A stretch of DNA of 64,000 bases from NCBI GenBank assembly GCA_022117465.1, contig JAHCGZ010000002.1, positions 124,001 through 188,000 on the forward strand. Reading direction: 5' to 3'. Origin of the DNA: Candidatus Nitrosopumilus limneticus. GTDB lineage: Archaea > Thermoproteota > Nitrososphaeria > Nitrososphaerales > Nitrosopumilaceae. Below, in pieces: positions 17,804 through 27,002 of this stretch. Position 1 is the first letter of the stretch, and every line of letters starts with the position of its first letter. The notes under the pieces were generated by a model, which saw nothing but the letters and a program-made list of their open reading frames with translations, was not told the DNA's origin and did no database searches. A program made the translations under genes and the position numbers.

Positions 17804-18751
17804 ATGAGTTTTGTAGTAAAAGAGCCAGTATTAGTAATAGGATTAGGAGGCTTAGGCTCAAAATTAGCAAATGAAGCAAAAAACTGTCTAAATTCAGATT
17901 GCTTGATAATTAGTAATGATTCAAAAGATTTCTCATTAGAAAATGAGTCAATTCATGTATCTACAGATTCAATAATTAATCCATCAGTTCAGTTAATCAG
18001 AGGTTCAACTTACAAAGTCTCAAAACAGATTGAATCAAAAATTTCACAATATTCAACAATTGTATTAATTAGTAATTTAGCTGGAAAAGCAGGTTCAGCC
18101 ATAGCCCCAGTTATTTCTAAAATGTGTAAAGAAACAGACAAGGGATTAATTTCATTTGTTGTAATGCCATTCAAATATGAAAAAGAGAGAATTTTCAATT
18201 CAGGAGTAGCGCTAAAAAGAATTAGAGAGAATTCCCAATGTACAATTGTTTTAGATAACGATTCACTACTTGAAAGTAATCCAGATTTAACCCCAAAATC
18301 ATGTTACAGTATTGCAAATTCTGCAATCATACACGTGATAAAATCACTGGAAACAACAGAAATTTCTTCTAAAACAAATATTCTAACTACGAGTAAAGAT
18401 GGACAAAGCATGGAAGAGTCACTAAGAGATTCGTTAAAAATGCTTTACCAAAATGCACCACCAAATGCAATTAAAAGTTCAATGCTATACGTTGCAGGAG
18501 GAGAAAATATACCTGTTGGAATGATTAATTCAATTAAAAATATCGCCTGCGGAATTACAAATGAATCAAGTTCACAAATTAACATTTCATCATCAGATGA
18601 ATCCAAAATAGTAATGCTATCATCAATTCAAACAATGGCAAAATTTGATAGTTATGATCCATTAGGAATGATTCCAAAAGATCAAACTTTAGATTGGGAA
18701 ACTCCAGATTGTAGCATAGATTGTAAATTAGATCTATATCAACTGGAATAG
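17804..18751 (+). CDS. Divergent FtsZ/tubulin-superfamily protein with degraded GTPase motifs
   Basis: The layout over 315 residues follows FtsZ. There is a Gly-rich loop GLGGLGSK (13-20), a loop NLAGKAGSAIAPV (91-103) where FtsZ has its GGGTGTG tubulin signature, and the block FVVMPFKYEKERIFNSGVAL, which matches the FtsZ strand 'xxTxPFxFEG'. TIVLDNDSLL then matches 'IVIPNDRL'. The signature Gly/Thr residues are mostly lost and no clear T7-loop catalytic Asp is seen, so GTP hydrolysis is doubtful. These archaea divide with Cdv (ESCRT-like) proteins, so this homologue may have another role. Confidence 0.75.
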   Translation: MSFVVKEPVLVIGLGGLGSKLANEAKNCLNSDCLIISNDSKDFSLENESIHVSTDSIINPSVQLIRGSTYKVSKQIESKISQYSTIVLISNLAGKAGSAIAPVISKMCKETDKGLISFVVMPFKYEKERIFNSGVALKRIRENSQCTIVLDNDSLLESNPDLTPKSCYSIANSAIIHVIKSLETTEISSKTNILTTSKDGQSMEESLRDSLKMLYQNAPPNAIKSSMLYVAGGENIPVGMINSIKNIACGITNESSSQINISSSDESKIVMLSSIQTMAKFDSYDPLGMIPKDQTLDWETPDCSIDCKLDLYQLE

Positions 18752-18790
18752 AACACTTTCATAAATTATAAAAAAATCATATAAAGTAAT

Positions 18791-19018
18791 TTAATTCATA
18801 ACTCCATTGTTATCTTTAGAATCAGATTCAACAATAGCCTTCATTTGTGAAGTATCAGAGCAAGTTTTTTTAAATCCAATATTATGTTCTAAAATTCTTA
18901 CCATACCATATCGTCTGTAGCCTTTAATTGAATCATCATATTCTTTTTCATGTTCAGTTAGAACTATGGCTTTCACTTTTTTAGAACATGTTTTACAATA
19001 AACAAAGACTTCAGGCAT
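18791..19018 (-). CDS. Small CxxC protein
   Basis: From the ATG at 19018 the protein has 75 residues: MPEVFVYCKTCSKKVKA, then a charged middle and a lone Cys near residue 54. One CxxC pair plus a single Cys could bind a metal, perhaps as a dimer. The frame begins two codons earlier with TTG. Family not recognised. Confidence 0.6.
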   Translation of the reverse strand: MPEVFVYCKTCSKKVKAIVLTEHEKEYDDSIKGYRRYGMVRILEHNIGFKKTCSDTSQMKAIVESDSKDNNGVMN

Positions 19019-19024
19019 GATCAA

Positions 19025-19445
19025 TATTACTAAATAATTGATGAACTTAAAATTTGATTAATTTTGAAACTAGTGTTAAAACAACAAGAAAATATCAAAA
19101 AGAAAAAAATCCATGCATTCTGCCACTCAGAACTGCAAATGATAGTTTTTCTTCTTATAAAATAGGCTAAAAAAATGATTTAACTTTAATCATTATCCAA
19201 AATTTCAAAAAGTAGAGAAGAAGAACATAAATCAAAGAAAAACATTATAGATCAATGAAAAAGGAATTAACAAGTACTATCGAAAAGAGAATATTCTGTT
19301 TTATTATGGATTTGCCTAATTCCAATTCAAACATAAAAACAGAATCTTAAATGAATAATCAGTTAGAGGATATACATTATTCATTTGAATAAAACTAATT
19401 TTGTGATATTTGAAGAAGTTTTAACTTTTAATCTTTAGATGGATT
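19025..19445. other. 420-base intergenic region without a clear gene
   Basis: Very AT-rich. It holds two small inverted repeats, one at 19174-19194 (AATGATT, 7-base loop, AATCATT) and a longer one at 19349-19386, plus a 31-codon open frame at 19255-19350 with no support. I saw no tRNA-like or other recognisable RNA fold. Confidence 0.5.
19349..19386. terminator. Inverted repeat downstream of rpl31e
   Basis: AAATGAATAAT and ATTATTCATTT form an 11-bp perfect stem (13 with one G-U) around a 16-base loop. It begins 60 bases after the rpl31e stop on the reverse strand. It may mark the 3' end of the rpl39e-rpl31e transcript, but archaeal termination often needs only a U-run, so this is tentative. 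Confidence 0.35.
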
Positions 19446-19976
19446 TTATTTTTTAGATGGTTTTGCTTCAGTTTTTTTTGCTTCTTTTTTAGATGGTGCT
19501 TCTTTTTTAGCTGGTGCTTCTTTTTTAGCTGGTGCTTCTTTTTTAGCTGGTGCTTCTTTTTTAGCTGGTGCTTCTTTTTTAGCTGGTGCTTCTTTTTTAG
19601 CTGGTGCTTCTTTTTTAGCTGGTGCTTCTTCGGTAACTGGGGATTCTTCTGTATTAGTCTCTACCTTATCTTCAACTTTTTTAGTTTCTTTTTCAGGAGT
19701 AACTATAGATTCTACATCATCGCTAAATGGTGAAACAAGAACATAGCCATCATCAGTTTTACTCATTCTAACCTTTATTTTTCTTGGAGGACTACGAACA
19801 CCTCTAGCCCAAATTTTGTGTGCTAACTCTTCATCAATTTTAATAATTTCAACTTTCATGTGGTGTCTAGCAAATTCTTTAATCATATTGATAGCACGTA
19901 CCGCCCTATGTTGTGATTGGGAAATCAATGCTTTACCTAAAGGAATTGTATAAACTCGTTCTAATTCTTGAGACAA
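19446..19976 (-). CDS. rpl31e: 50S ribosomal protein L31e with a repetitive Lys/Ala/Pro tail
   Basis: Residues 1-90 are a typical L31e: ERVYTIPLGKAL, RAVRAINMIKEFARHHMK and WARGVRSPPRKIKVR. Normal archaeal L31e ends soon after this. Here about 85 extra residues follow: an acidic stretch, then seven copies of EAPAKK and one EAPSKK, and a basic end. The tail should be disordered and positively charged. The gene starts with TTG directly after the rpl39e stop, so the two are translated from one mRNA. Confidence 0.93.
   Translation of the reverse strand: MSQELERVYTIPLGKALISQSQHRAVRAINMIKEFARHHMKVEIIKIDEELAHKIWARGVRSPPRKIKVRMSKTDDGYVLVSPFSDDVESIVTPEKETKKVEDKVETNTEESPVTEEAPAKKEAPAKKEAPAKKEAPAKKEAPAKKEAPAKKEAPAKKEAPSKKEAKKTEAKPSKK
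19485..19628. repeat. 18-bp tandem repeat, eight units, in rpl31e
   Basis: Eight consecutive 18-bp units (ttttttagctggtgcttc; the first has agatgg) encode EAP(A/S)KK. Seven units are essentially identical at the DNA level, including synonymous sites, which points to recent slippage expansion. Confidence 0.95.
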
Positions 19977-20135
19977 TTATCCTACCTCCACATCAGTTGA
20001 TCTCCAAGCCCTTCGTTGAGGATTACTTCTAACAGTTCTTTTTGTTTTTAGAATTATCCAGGCTGGTACTGCTGAATTCTGTTTTATTTTTTTTAACAGA
20101 CGAATTTTTCTTGGTGAGGACTTGCGAGCAGCCAT
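19977..20135 (-). CDS. rpl39e: 50S ribosomal protein L39e
   Basis: Reverse translation from the ATG at 20135 gives 52 residues beginning MAARKSSPRKIRLLKKIKQ. It then has the L39e core VPAWIILKT and NPQRRAWRST. This small basic protein lines the exit tunnel of the large subunit. Its TAA abuts the TTG of rpl31e, the usual archaeal L39e-L31e pairing. Confidence 0.93.
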   Translation of the reverse strand: MAARKSSPRKIRLLKKIKQNSAVPAWIILKTKRTVRSNPQRRAWRSTDVEVG

Positions 20136-20157
20136 AGTTTTTCAGGCGCGAAGAGCT

Positions 20158-20167
20158 CTTTTTAAAT
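20158..20167 (-). promoter_or_regulatory. TATA box of rpl39e-rpl31e
   Basis: The reverse strand reads ATTTAAAAAG about 27 bases before the L39e ATG, a spacing that predicts a very short leader. Confidence 0.5.
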
Positions 20168-20172
20168 GAATC

Positions 20173-20721
20173 TCACAAGTTTAGTTTATTTTCAATTTGT
20201 TTCAATATTCTTGCAGATGCTCCCCATATGACATCTGCCTGATATTCAAAAGTATACATTTCATCAATAAGATTATGATTTGGATCTGTATCATTTCTAC
20301 GAGTATTTAATAAAGAATTCAGAGGTATGTGAAAAATTTTCTCAACTTCAGAATTTGATGCAAGTGGTGGAATTTTATCTAAAATTGAAATAAATGGTAA
20401 AATTGAAAAACCAGAATTCAATGTATTCACAGGAGTTAATTGACCAATTACTTGTTCCTTTGAAATAATCAATCCAATTTCCTCACTGGTTTCACGTAAA
20501 GCGGTTTCTAAAAGATCAGAATCATTCTCATCAAATTTTCCACCAGGAAAGGAAATTTCACCGGCATGAAATTTCATATTTTTTGGTTTTTTAGTCATTA
20601 TGATTTTTGGAGAATGATCATAAATCACCACAAGTACAGATGCCAATCTACAATTCATATCAAATTTAATTTTAGGATTAATAGGTGTGGAAAGTGCAAA
20701 TTTTAAATCATCTAAAAACAT
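20173..20721 (-). CDS. Nudix hydrolase, CoA pyrophosphatase (NudL) type
   Basis: The 182-residue protein has the Nudix box from GGKFDENDSD through ALRETSEEIGL. The preceding HAGEISFPGGK, with the PGGK-D pattern, marks the CoA pyrophosphatase subfamily, which cleaves CoA and acyl-CoA to 4'-phosphopantetheine and 3',5'-ADP. The substrate within the Nudix family is inferred. It lies upstream of the L39e promoter on the same strand. Confidence 0.85.
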   Translation of the reverse strand: MFLDDLKFALSTPINPKIKFDMNCRLASVLVVIYDHSPKIIMTKKPKNMKFHAGEISFPGGKFDENDSDLLETALRETSEEIGLIISKEQVIGQLTPVNTLNSGFSILPFISILDKIPPLASNSEVEKIFHIPLNSLLNTRRNDTDPNHNLIDEMYTFEYQADVIWGASARILKQIENKLNL

Positions 20722-20794
20722 AGTTTTTTTTCCTACAATTACATGGAGGTTTTAGTATTCAAAGGTTTTAACCAAGTATAGAAAAAATGAAAAT

Positions 20795-21529
20795 ATGACA
20801 ATTCGATATGAAGCGAATCCACCTAAAATTTTATTAGATGTAGATACAGATGAGTCAATTAAAAGATTTATTGAAAAAATTAAAATCATATCAAAAAAAT
20901 GTGATGCAATTCACCTAACAGAAAATGTATTAGGACATCAAAGAGTATCTCCAATAAAAATTGGAGAAATAATTAAAAAAGAAATTCCAAACATTCCAAT
21001 TACAGTTAGTCTAAGAGTTAGAGACAAAAATGAGGAGGAAATTGAAAAATTTGTAGATAAATGCATATCAATAGGAATTACAGGAATTTTAATAATTATG
21101 GGCGACCCATCACAATTAAAAAATGTGGAGTCAGGCCTAATTCCAAGTGATGTAGTTTCAAATTTAAAAAAGAAAAAATATGATTCAAAAATTGAATTAT
21201 ATCTTTCAATTTCTAACAAACCAAATTTTTTAAAAATTGAGAAAAAAATTAAAGCAGAACCTAAAGGATTCATGACTCAAGTTATTCAAAATATTCAACA
21301 AGTTCAAACCCTTGCAGATAATCTTAAACAATTTTCAATAATTCCAATCATATTATTTCCATCAGAAAAAAATCAAAAATCAGCAGATTTTTTGGGATTG
21401 AATCTAGAAGAATATAATAAGAATTTTGATAAATTAGTAAAAGAAGCATACAGAATTACAGGAGACGTTTTAATTACATCACCTAATGATTTTAATGGAT
21501 TAAAAGAATATTTAGAAAAGCACTGGTAA
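20795..21529 (+). CDS. Methylenetetrahydrofolate reductase-like protein, short form
   Basis: This is a 244-residue TIM-barrel protein with the MTHFR pattern: an N-terminal RYEANPP in place of the bacterial EFFPP block, IHLTENVLG, the strand GILIIMGDP and an ending ITGDVLITSP. It is shorter than bacterial MetF (about 290). It ends two bases from the convergent metH gene, which supports a role in making or using a methyl group for methionine. Cofactor and C1 carrier cannot be told from sequence. Confidence 0.75.
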   Translation: MTIRYEANPPKILLDVDTDESIKRFIEKIKIISKKCDAIHLTENVLGHQRVSPIKIGEIIKKEIPNIPITVSLRVRDKNEEEIEKFVDKCISIGITGILIIMGDPSQLKNVESGLIPSDVVSNLKKKKYDSKIELYLSISNKPNFLKIEKKIKAEPKGFMTQVIQNIQQVQTLADNLKQFSIIPIILFPSEKNQKSADFLGLNLEEYNKNFDKLVKEAYRITGDVLITSPNDFNGLKEYLEKHW

Positions 21530-24028
21530 TTAAATTACAAAATATTGCGCTTTTGGATGATGAAGTACTATTGCAGCAGTAGATTGTTCAGGAATTATTT
21601 GACCAGATTCAGTAATACTCATTCCAGATTTTTCAGGTTGTAATAATTTCCATACCAAATGATGTTGAGAGACATCAGGACAACTTGGAAACCCCCAACT
21701 ATATCGTAAACCACCTTCATCTAATTCCAATTCAGATTTAATTTTTTTATTAACCCATTGTGCTAAAGCTTCTGCAAGTTCAACAGCTAATCCATGGAGA
21801 TAATATGCCTCTGAATATTTATCCTCCTCATTCCATTTTTCTATAATATCAGCAACTTTTCTACCAACAGTCACTGATTGAAATGCAACGATATCATCAA
21901 CTCCAAAATAATCAGTTAAACATAGATGCTCAGGACGAGTAGAACGTGGAAAATCAAATTCCACATCATCACCAAAAGGATTTTCAACTAATAATTTTTG
22001 ACCATTATTATGACATTTAAAATATCCATACACTATTTCAGGCTCAATTAATTTATCACGAATTAATCTAATTTTCCATTCTGTTAATAATTGCTCATGT
22101 GACTCTTCAGATTCTGAACCTGCTTTACCTCTTAGTCCCCAAGATAATTTGAATAGGGATTTTTTATCAATCATCGTCCAAACTTCATTCATATTGATTT
22201 GATCTAATTTTAAACGAATAGGTTCTCCAATTATTTTAGGATTAGGAGGGTTAACAGGTTTAATATTACTTCTAGGAAGAGTAGTAGGATCAATGAAGGT
22301 ACTAGATTTTTCTTTCCAATTTTCTAATTTTGTTTTCCACTCTTCCAAAAGTTTTGACTTATCATCAGAAACTAAAGTGTCCATTGTTTTTAGACCTTCA
22401 AACATAGTGTTACAATAAAATACACCTGGCTCATAAATCCCACCTTCTTTTGCAATTCGATTAATGTAATTACTGTTAATTGCAGCTCCACCACAAAGAA
22501 TTGGAACATTCATGTTATTTTTTCTGGCATACTCAACAAAAAATTGCATTTGTTTAGAAGTTGAAACCAATAATGCAGATAAACCTATGGCATCAGGTTT
22601 TACTTCATCAATTTTTTCTAAGAATTTTTGTAGTGGAACTTGTTTCCCTAAATCATATACAGAATATCCATTATTTTGAAAAATAGTTTTAACTAAATTT
22701 TTCCCGATATCATGAACATCACCATAAACAGTTCCTAAAACTAGTTTTCCTTTACTAGTTCCCTCTTCTTTTAGTAAATATTTTTCAAGTTCACCAACAG
22801 AGGCTTTCATACATTCAGCAGATTTTAAAACAAAAGGTAAAATCAATTCACCTGCTCCAAATCTATCACCCACTTCCTTCATTGCAGGAAGTAAATCTTC
22901 ATTGAGAGTCTTAATTGCACCAGGATGAGTTACGTCCTTAGGAAGATCTAGGCTCAAAATTCCATTATTATTTTGAATTAAATCAGTTTTATCCAGTTTA
23001 TCAGCAATAGCAGAAACAACATCATTTTCAATTCCATCTTTGAGTCTATTTATAATTCTAAAATTAGCACGCTTACCAGGAGGCCAAGTAGGATCAACAT
23101 CAAGTTTTTTTGCAGTGTTACTAGATTGAGAACCTGTTTTTTCAAAATAGGAAATTAATTCAGATAGTGCATCAGGATGTGTATTAAAAACTAAATCTTC
23201 AGCAAGTTTCTTTTCTTTTGGATCAATTTCACCATAAGGAATAATTTCTTTAGCATTTACAATAGCTGAATCTAATCCAGATTTTACAGCATGGTGTAAA
23301 AATATTGAATTAACAATTTTTCTAGCATAAGGCATTAATCCAAAACTAATATTACTCAAACCTAAAGTAGTAAAACAATTAGGAAATTTTTCTTTAACAA
23401 GACGAATTCCTTCTAAAGTATTTTTACCAGCATCAAGAAATTCATCTTCACCAGTTGCTAAAGTAAAAGTTAGTACATCAAAAATAAATTGTTCAATTTT
23501 TAATCCATATTTTTTACCAGTCTCATAAAGTAATTCAGCAGTATCAACTTTTTGCTGAGATGTTTTTGCCATTCCGTTAGGACCAATACACAAAGCTATT
23601 GCAGGTAAACCATATTTTGCCATTACAGGAGCTAGTTTTTCAAATTTACTTCCATCACCCTCTAAATTAATAGAATTAATTATAGGTCTACCAGGAATTT
23701 GTTTTACACATGATTCAATAACATCAGGATCCGTTGAATCGATTACCAAAGGAGCGTCAATTTCTAAACTCAATTTTTTAACCAAAGTTAACATGAATTC
23801 ACGTTCATCAGAACGTTCAGTTGTAGCAACACAAATATCCAAACAATGTGCACCATCTTCAGCTTGAATTCTTGCTAAATCAATCAAGCCATCAAAATCA
23901 TCGGCAAGCACAAGTTTTTTGGCTTTTCGAGAACCTTGAGTGTTAATTCTCTCCCCAATAATTAAAGGGGCAGGAATTTGTTTAAGGTCAACAGCCTTTA
24001 ATGCAGAACTTACTCTTGGAACAGTCAT
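21530..24028 (-). CDS. metH: Cobalamin-dependent methionine synthase, pterin/B12/activation domains
   Basis: The 832-residue protein contains the C-terminal three quarters of MetH. The pterin-binding TIM barrel begins with IIGERINTQGSRKAK. Next are the B12 cap and Rossmann domain with GDVHDIGKNLV, whose His is the lower cobalt ligand. Last comes the AdoMet-binding reactivation domain with VGRKVADI and LRYSWGFPSCPD. The homocysteine-binding domain is encoded by the next gene on the same strand (31 bases upstream), so MetH is split in two. It transfers a methyl group from a folate-like carrier to homocysteine through cobalamin. Confidence 0.94.
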   Translation of the reverse strand: MTVPRVSSALKAVDLKQIPAPLIIGERINTQGSRKAKKLVLADDFDGLIDLARIQAEDGAHCLDICVATTERSDEREFMLTLVKKLSLEIDAPLVIDSTDPDVIESCVKQIPGRPIINSINLEGDGSKFEKLAPVMAKYGLPAIALCIGPNGMAKTSQQKVDTAELLYETGKKYGLKIEQFIFDVLTFTLATGEDEFLDAGKNTLEGIRLVKEKFPNCFTTLGLSNISFGLMPYARKIVNSIFLHHAVKSGLDSAIVNAKEIIPYGEIDPKEKKLAEDLVFNTHPDALSELISYFEKTGSQSSNTAKKLDVDPTWPPGKRANFRIINRLKDGIENDVVSAIADKLDKTDLIQNNNGILSLDLPKDVTHPGAIKTLNEDLLPAMKEVGDRFGAGELILPFVLKSAECMKASVGELEKYLLKEEGTSKGKLVLGTVYGDVHDIGKNLVKTIFQNNGYSVYDLGKQVPLQKFLEKIDEVKPDAIGLSALLVSTSKQMQFFVEYARKNNMNVPILCGGAAINSNYINRIAKEGGIYEPGVFYCNTMFEGLKTMDTLVSDDKSKLLEEWKTKLENWKEKSSTFIDPTTLPRSNIKPVNPPNPKIIGEPIRLKLDQINMNEVWTMIDKKSLFKLSWGLRGKAGSESEESHEQLLTEWKIRLIRDKLIEPEIVYGYFKCHNNGQKLLVENPFGDDVEFDFPRSTRPEHLCLTDYFGVDDIVAFQSVTVGRKVADIIEKWNEEDKYSEAYYLHGLAVELAEALAQWVNKKIKSELELDEGGLRYSWGFPSCPDVSQHHLVWKLLQPEKSGMSITESGQIIPEQSTAAIVLHHPKAQYFVI

Positions 24029-24059
24029 ACTCTAAAATCACATTAGTTTTTGTAAATAC

Positions 24060-25022
24060 TTAATCCTTGGTAGAACTGGCTTTTTCGTCAATAATTTTTC
24101 TTAATATTTTAATATGTTCAGGATTTGTGCCACAACAGCCACCAATTATCTTAACTTTGTTATATTGATTAAGAAAATCACCTAAAGCATCAGCCATTTT
24201 TTCAGGAGTCATTTTGTAAACAGCTCTTCCTCCCTGATTTTCAGGCATACCAGCATTTGGAACAACCAAAAGATTATGTTCATTTTGCTCATCAAGCCAT
24301 TGTACACTAGGATTCATTTCAATAGGACCAGTAGAACAATTCAATCCAAATACATCAATCCCCATATCAGATACTGTAGTGTATGCAGCTTGAATGTTGG
24401 TACCTAGTAACATTTTTCCATATTTATCCAAAGTAACATTGCAAATAATCGCAACTCTCTTTCCAATTTTAGATATTGCATTATGACATGCTTCAATAAC
24501 TAATTTTACTTCCAAAATATCTTGACTCGTTTCAATAAGTAATGCGTCAACACCCCCAAGAATCAAACCTTCAGCTTGCAATTCAAAAGCTTCACGAATT
24601 TTATCAAGAGGAATTTGTCCCAAATCAGGATCATTTGAACTTGGCAAATAACCTGTTGGTCCCATAGAGCCAATTACAAATCTAGTAGTGTCAGAATATT
24701 CAGCGCAAACATCACATGCCAAGAGTGCAATTTTTTTATTAAACTCAACAGTTTGATCACCAAAACCATATTCATCTAGTTTGATTTTATTAGAACCAAA
24801 AGAATTTGTTTCAATGCAATCAGCGCCAGCATTTAGATAATTTCTATGAATTTGTTTAATCCAATCAGGATGAGTCAATATCAAACCATCATTAAATCCA
24901 TCTTGATTATTTGGGAAATCTTCAGGAGATGGATCATATTTTTGAATTTCAGTACCCATCGCTCCATCAAAAAGTAAAACTCTTGTTTTTAATGCATCTA
25001 AGAAAGATTCTTTTTCAATCAA
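24060..25022 (-). CDS. Homocysteine S-methyltransferase subunit of split MetH
   Basis: The 320-residue protein equals the N-terminal domain of MetH. It has LLFDGAMGTEIQ, GADCIETNSFGSN and, for the zinc-binding thiolates, GLNCSTGP and IIGGCCGTNPEH. It binds homocysteine on zinc and works with the downstream cobalamin subunit. It is the first gene of the pair. Confidence 0.93.
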   Translation of the reverse strand: MIEKESFLDALKTRVLLFDGAMGTEIQKYDPSPEDFPNNQDGFNDGLILTHPDWIKQIHRNYLNAGADCIETNSFGSNKIKLDEYGFGDQTVEFNKKIALLACDVCAEYSDTTRFVIGSMGPTGYLPSSNDPDLGQIPLDKIREAFELQAEGLILGGVDALLIETSQDILEVKLVIEACHNAISKIGKRVAIICNVTLDKYGKMLLGTNIQAAYTTVSDMGIDVFGLNCSTGPIEMNPSVQWLDEQNEHNLLVVPNAGMPENQGGRAVYKMTPEKMADALGDFLNQYNKVKIIGGCCGTNPEHIKILRKIIDEKASSTKD

Positions 25023-25132
25023 TTAATTTTAAAAAATACTTCCACAGTTTAACTCTTTTCAGATAGAAATAGAAAAAATCTAAAATGTGTACGTATGTTG
25101 AAATTAGGTAAAATAGAAATCAGTGTATATTT

Positions 25133-26233
25133 ATGTCAAAGTTACAAATAAACAACTTAATTCGTAGTGCAACCTTTTTTCAACATACAGGAATTTCAAT
25201 TGTTTTTGTTTTTATGCCAATAATTGGTAAAGGGGTAACAGATTCAATTTTTGAAATTGGATTGTTGATAGCCTCATTCAGTTTTGCACAAATTCTATCA
25301 GAAATGTATTTTGGAAGATATTCTGACAAGAAAGGAACTAGACTGAAATTCATTAGAATTGGATTCGTATGTTGTGCAATAGCATTTGGATTACATTATT
25401 TTGCTACTGATCTGACATTATTATTTGTAGTAAGAATTGCTGCAGGAATTGCAAGTGGAATAATGATTCCAGCAATGATTGCTTACACATATGAAATAAA
25501 TACTGATAAAAAGAGAGCGGCAACAATACTATCATTTCATGCTTTAGGATGGTTAGCAGGAATTTCAGCTGCAGGAATTGCAAGTGATCTGAGATTAATT
25601 TTCATAATTAGCGCAGTTTCATTTATCATAGGCTTAATTTTTACAATAAAACTTCCAAGTCCACAACAGAAAAAAGAAATAGAATCAGGAACAACAAAAT
25701 TGGTAATTTTAAAAAATAAATTTCTATTTTTATCATTATTACTAAGACATATTGGCGCTGCTGCAGTATGGACAATTCTTCCCATAATGATTGTAGATAA
25801 ATGGGGAGGTGACTTGTATCATATTTCTGTAGTTTATGTTTCCAATACACTGACAGCATTCATTTTAATGAACATTATGACAAGTAAAATTAAACTTTCT
25901 AATATTACTAAATTTAAAATTGGAATCGGTTTCACTACATTCGTATTTATTGGATTATTATTTGTAACAGAATGGTGGATGGCAATGCCATTTATGTCAC
26001 TAGTTGGTGCTACATGGGCATTTTTATTTATTGGAGGAAATTTTCATCTAATGGAAAACAATCCACATTCAACATCAACAGGAATATTTAGCGGAACACA
26101 ATCATTTGCAGCAGTTATCGGACCGATAGTAGCAGGAAGTATTGCATTTATGTTTGACTATATTGCTGTAATGTATTTTGCAATTGCAATCATTGTATGC
26201 GCATTCATTGTTTCATTAAAAATTAAAAAATAA
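25133..26233 (+). CDS. Major facilitator superfamily transporter
   Basis: The 366-residue membrane protein has about 11-12 hydrophobic helices. The MFS loop 2-3 motif appears as YFGRYSDKKGTRLKFI. The second half repeats the pattern with FIGGNFHLMENN. The substrate is unknown. It stands alone between metH and the ABC transporter operon. Confidence 0.85.
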   Translation: MSKLQINNLIRSATFFQHTGISIVFVFMPIIGKGVTDSIFEIGLLIASFSFAQILSEMYFGRYSDKKGTRLKFIRIGFVCCAIAFGLHYFATDLTLLFVVRIAAGIASGIMIPAMIAYTYEINTDKKRAATILSFHALGWLAGISAAGIASDLRLIFIISAVSFIIGLIFTIKLPSPQQKKEIESGTTKLVILKNKFLFLSLLLRHIGAAAVWTILPIMIVDKWGGDLYHISVVYVSNTLTAFILMNIMTSKIKLSNITKFKIGIGFTTFVFIGLLFVTEWWMAMPFMSLVGATWAFLFIGGNFHLMENNPHSTSTGIFSGTQSFAAVIGPIVAGSIAFMFDYIAVMYFAIAIIVCAFIVSLKIKK

Positions 26234-26238
26234 AAAAA

Positions 26239-26997
26239 TCATCTTAAGCCCCAACGAGACATTACTTTAGTTTCTAATCTTTTGAAAATTATACCATCAA
26301 TTATCAACCCAATTAACATGATAACAACCATTATTCCAATAACTTGTGAAACATCATTTAGAGAACGTCCAGCATTTAGTAAAAATCCCAATCCTAAGAA
26401 CGAAAACAATATTTCAGCACCAATTACACCCCTCCATGCAAAAGCCCATCCCTGTTTAAATCCAGAAATCATGTAAGGAAATGCAGCAGGGATCAAAACG
26501 GATATGATTAATTGAGTTCCTTTGGCACCCATATTTCTTGCAGCCTCAATAAAATGAGGATCGATATTTTTAACTCCAGTATAGGTGTTGATAGTAACAG
26601 CAAAAATTGCACCAATTGCAGTAACAAAAATAATTCCACCATCAGTTAAACCAAACCAAAGTATTGCCAGCGGAACCCAAGCAACTGAAGGAATGGATTG
26701 TAATCCTAAAACTAGAGAACCAATAGTTTGATTAATTACTTCAACTCTTGCCATCAAAATTCCCAATACAATGCCACCAACAATTGCAATTACTAATCCA
26801 ATTGATAATCTCCACATACTTGTTGCAATTCCATAAAATAAACTACCATCTGCACCACCATAAAACAAATCCTCAGCTACTTCATAAGCAGATGGAAAAA
26901 TATTATCAGGCCAAATTCCAATCATTGCAATTACTTGCCATACTACTACAATTCCAATGTAAAATGCAATTCGATGGGGGATAAAATTTTTTGCCAA
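26239..26997 (-). CDS. ABC transporter permease, NitT/TauT family
   Basis: The 252-residue protein has six hydrophobic helices and the inner-membrane permease loop (EAARNMGAKGTQLIISVLIPAAFPYMISG cut short: EAARNMGAKG, then VLIPAAFPY) that docks to the ATPase. It resembles SsuC/TauC/NrtB permeases for sulfonates, taurine, nitrate or thiamine precursors. The start is TTG. It forms an operon with the ATPase and the binding protein; the substrate is not determined. Confidence 0.9.
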   Translation of the reverse strand: MAKNFIPHRIAFYIGIVVVWQVIAMIGIWPDNIFPSAYEVAEDLFYGGADGSLFYGIATSMWRLSIGLVIAIVGGIVLGILMARVEVINQTIGSLVLGLQSIPSVAWVPLAILWFGLTDGGIIFVTAIGAIFAVTINTYTGVKNIDPHFIEAARNMGAKGTQLIISVLIPAAFPYMISGFKQGWAFAWRGVIGAEILFSFLGLGFLLNAGRSLNDVSQVIGIMVVIMLIGLIIDGIIFKRLETKVMSRWGLR

Positions 26998-27002
26998 AAT
27001 AA

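Noticed and set aside
19255-19350. 31-codon ATG open frame in the largest intergenic gap
   Set aside because: No ribosome-binding site, no recognisable motif, and low-complexity AT-rich composition; chance cannot be excluded.
19485-19628. Regular direct repeats that could look like a CRISPR array
   Set aside because: The units are head-to-tail without spacers, in frame, and encode EAPAKK within rpl31e.
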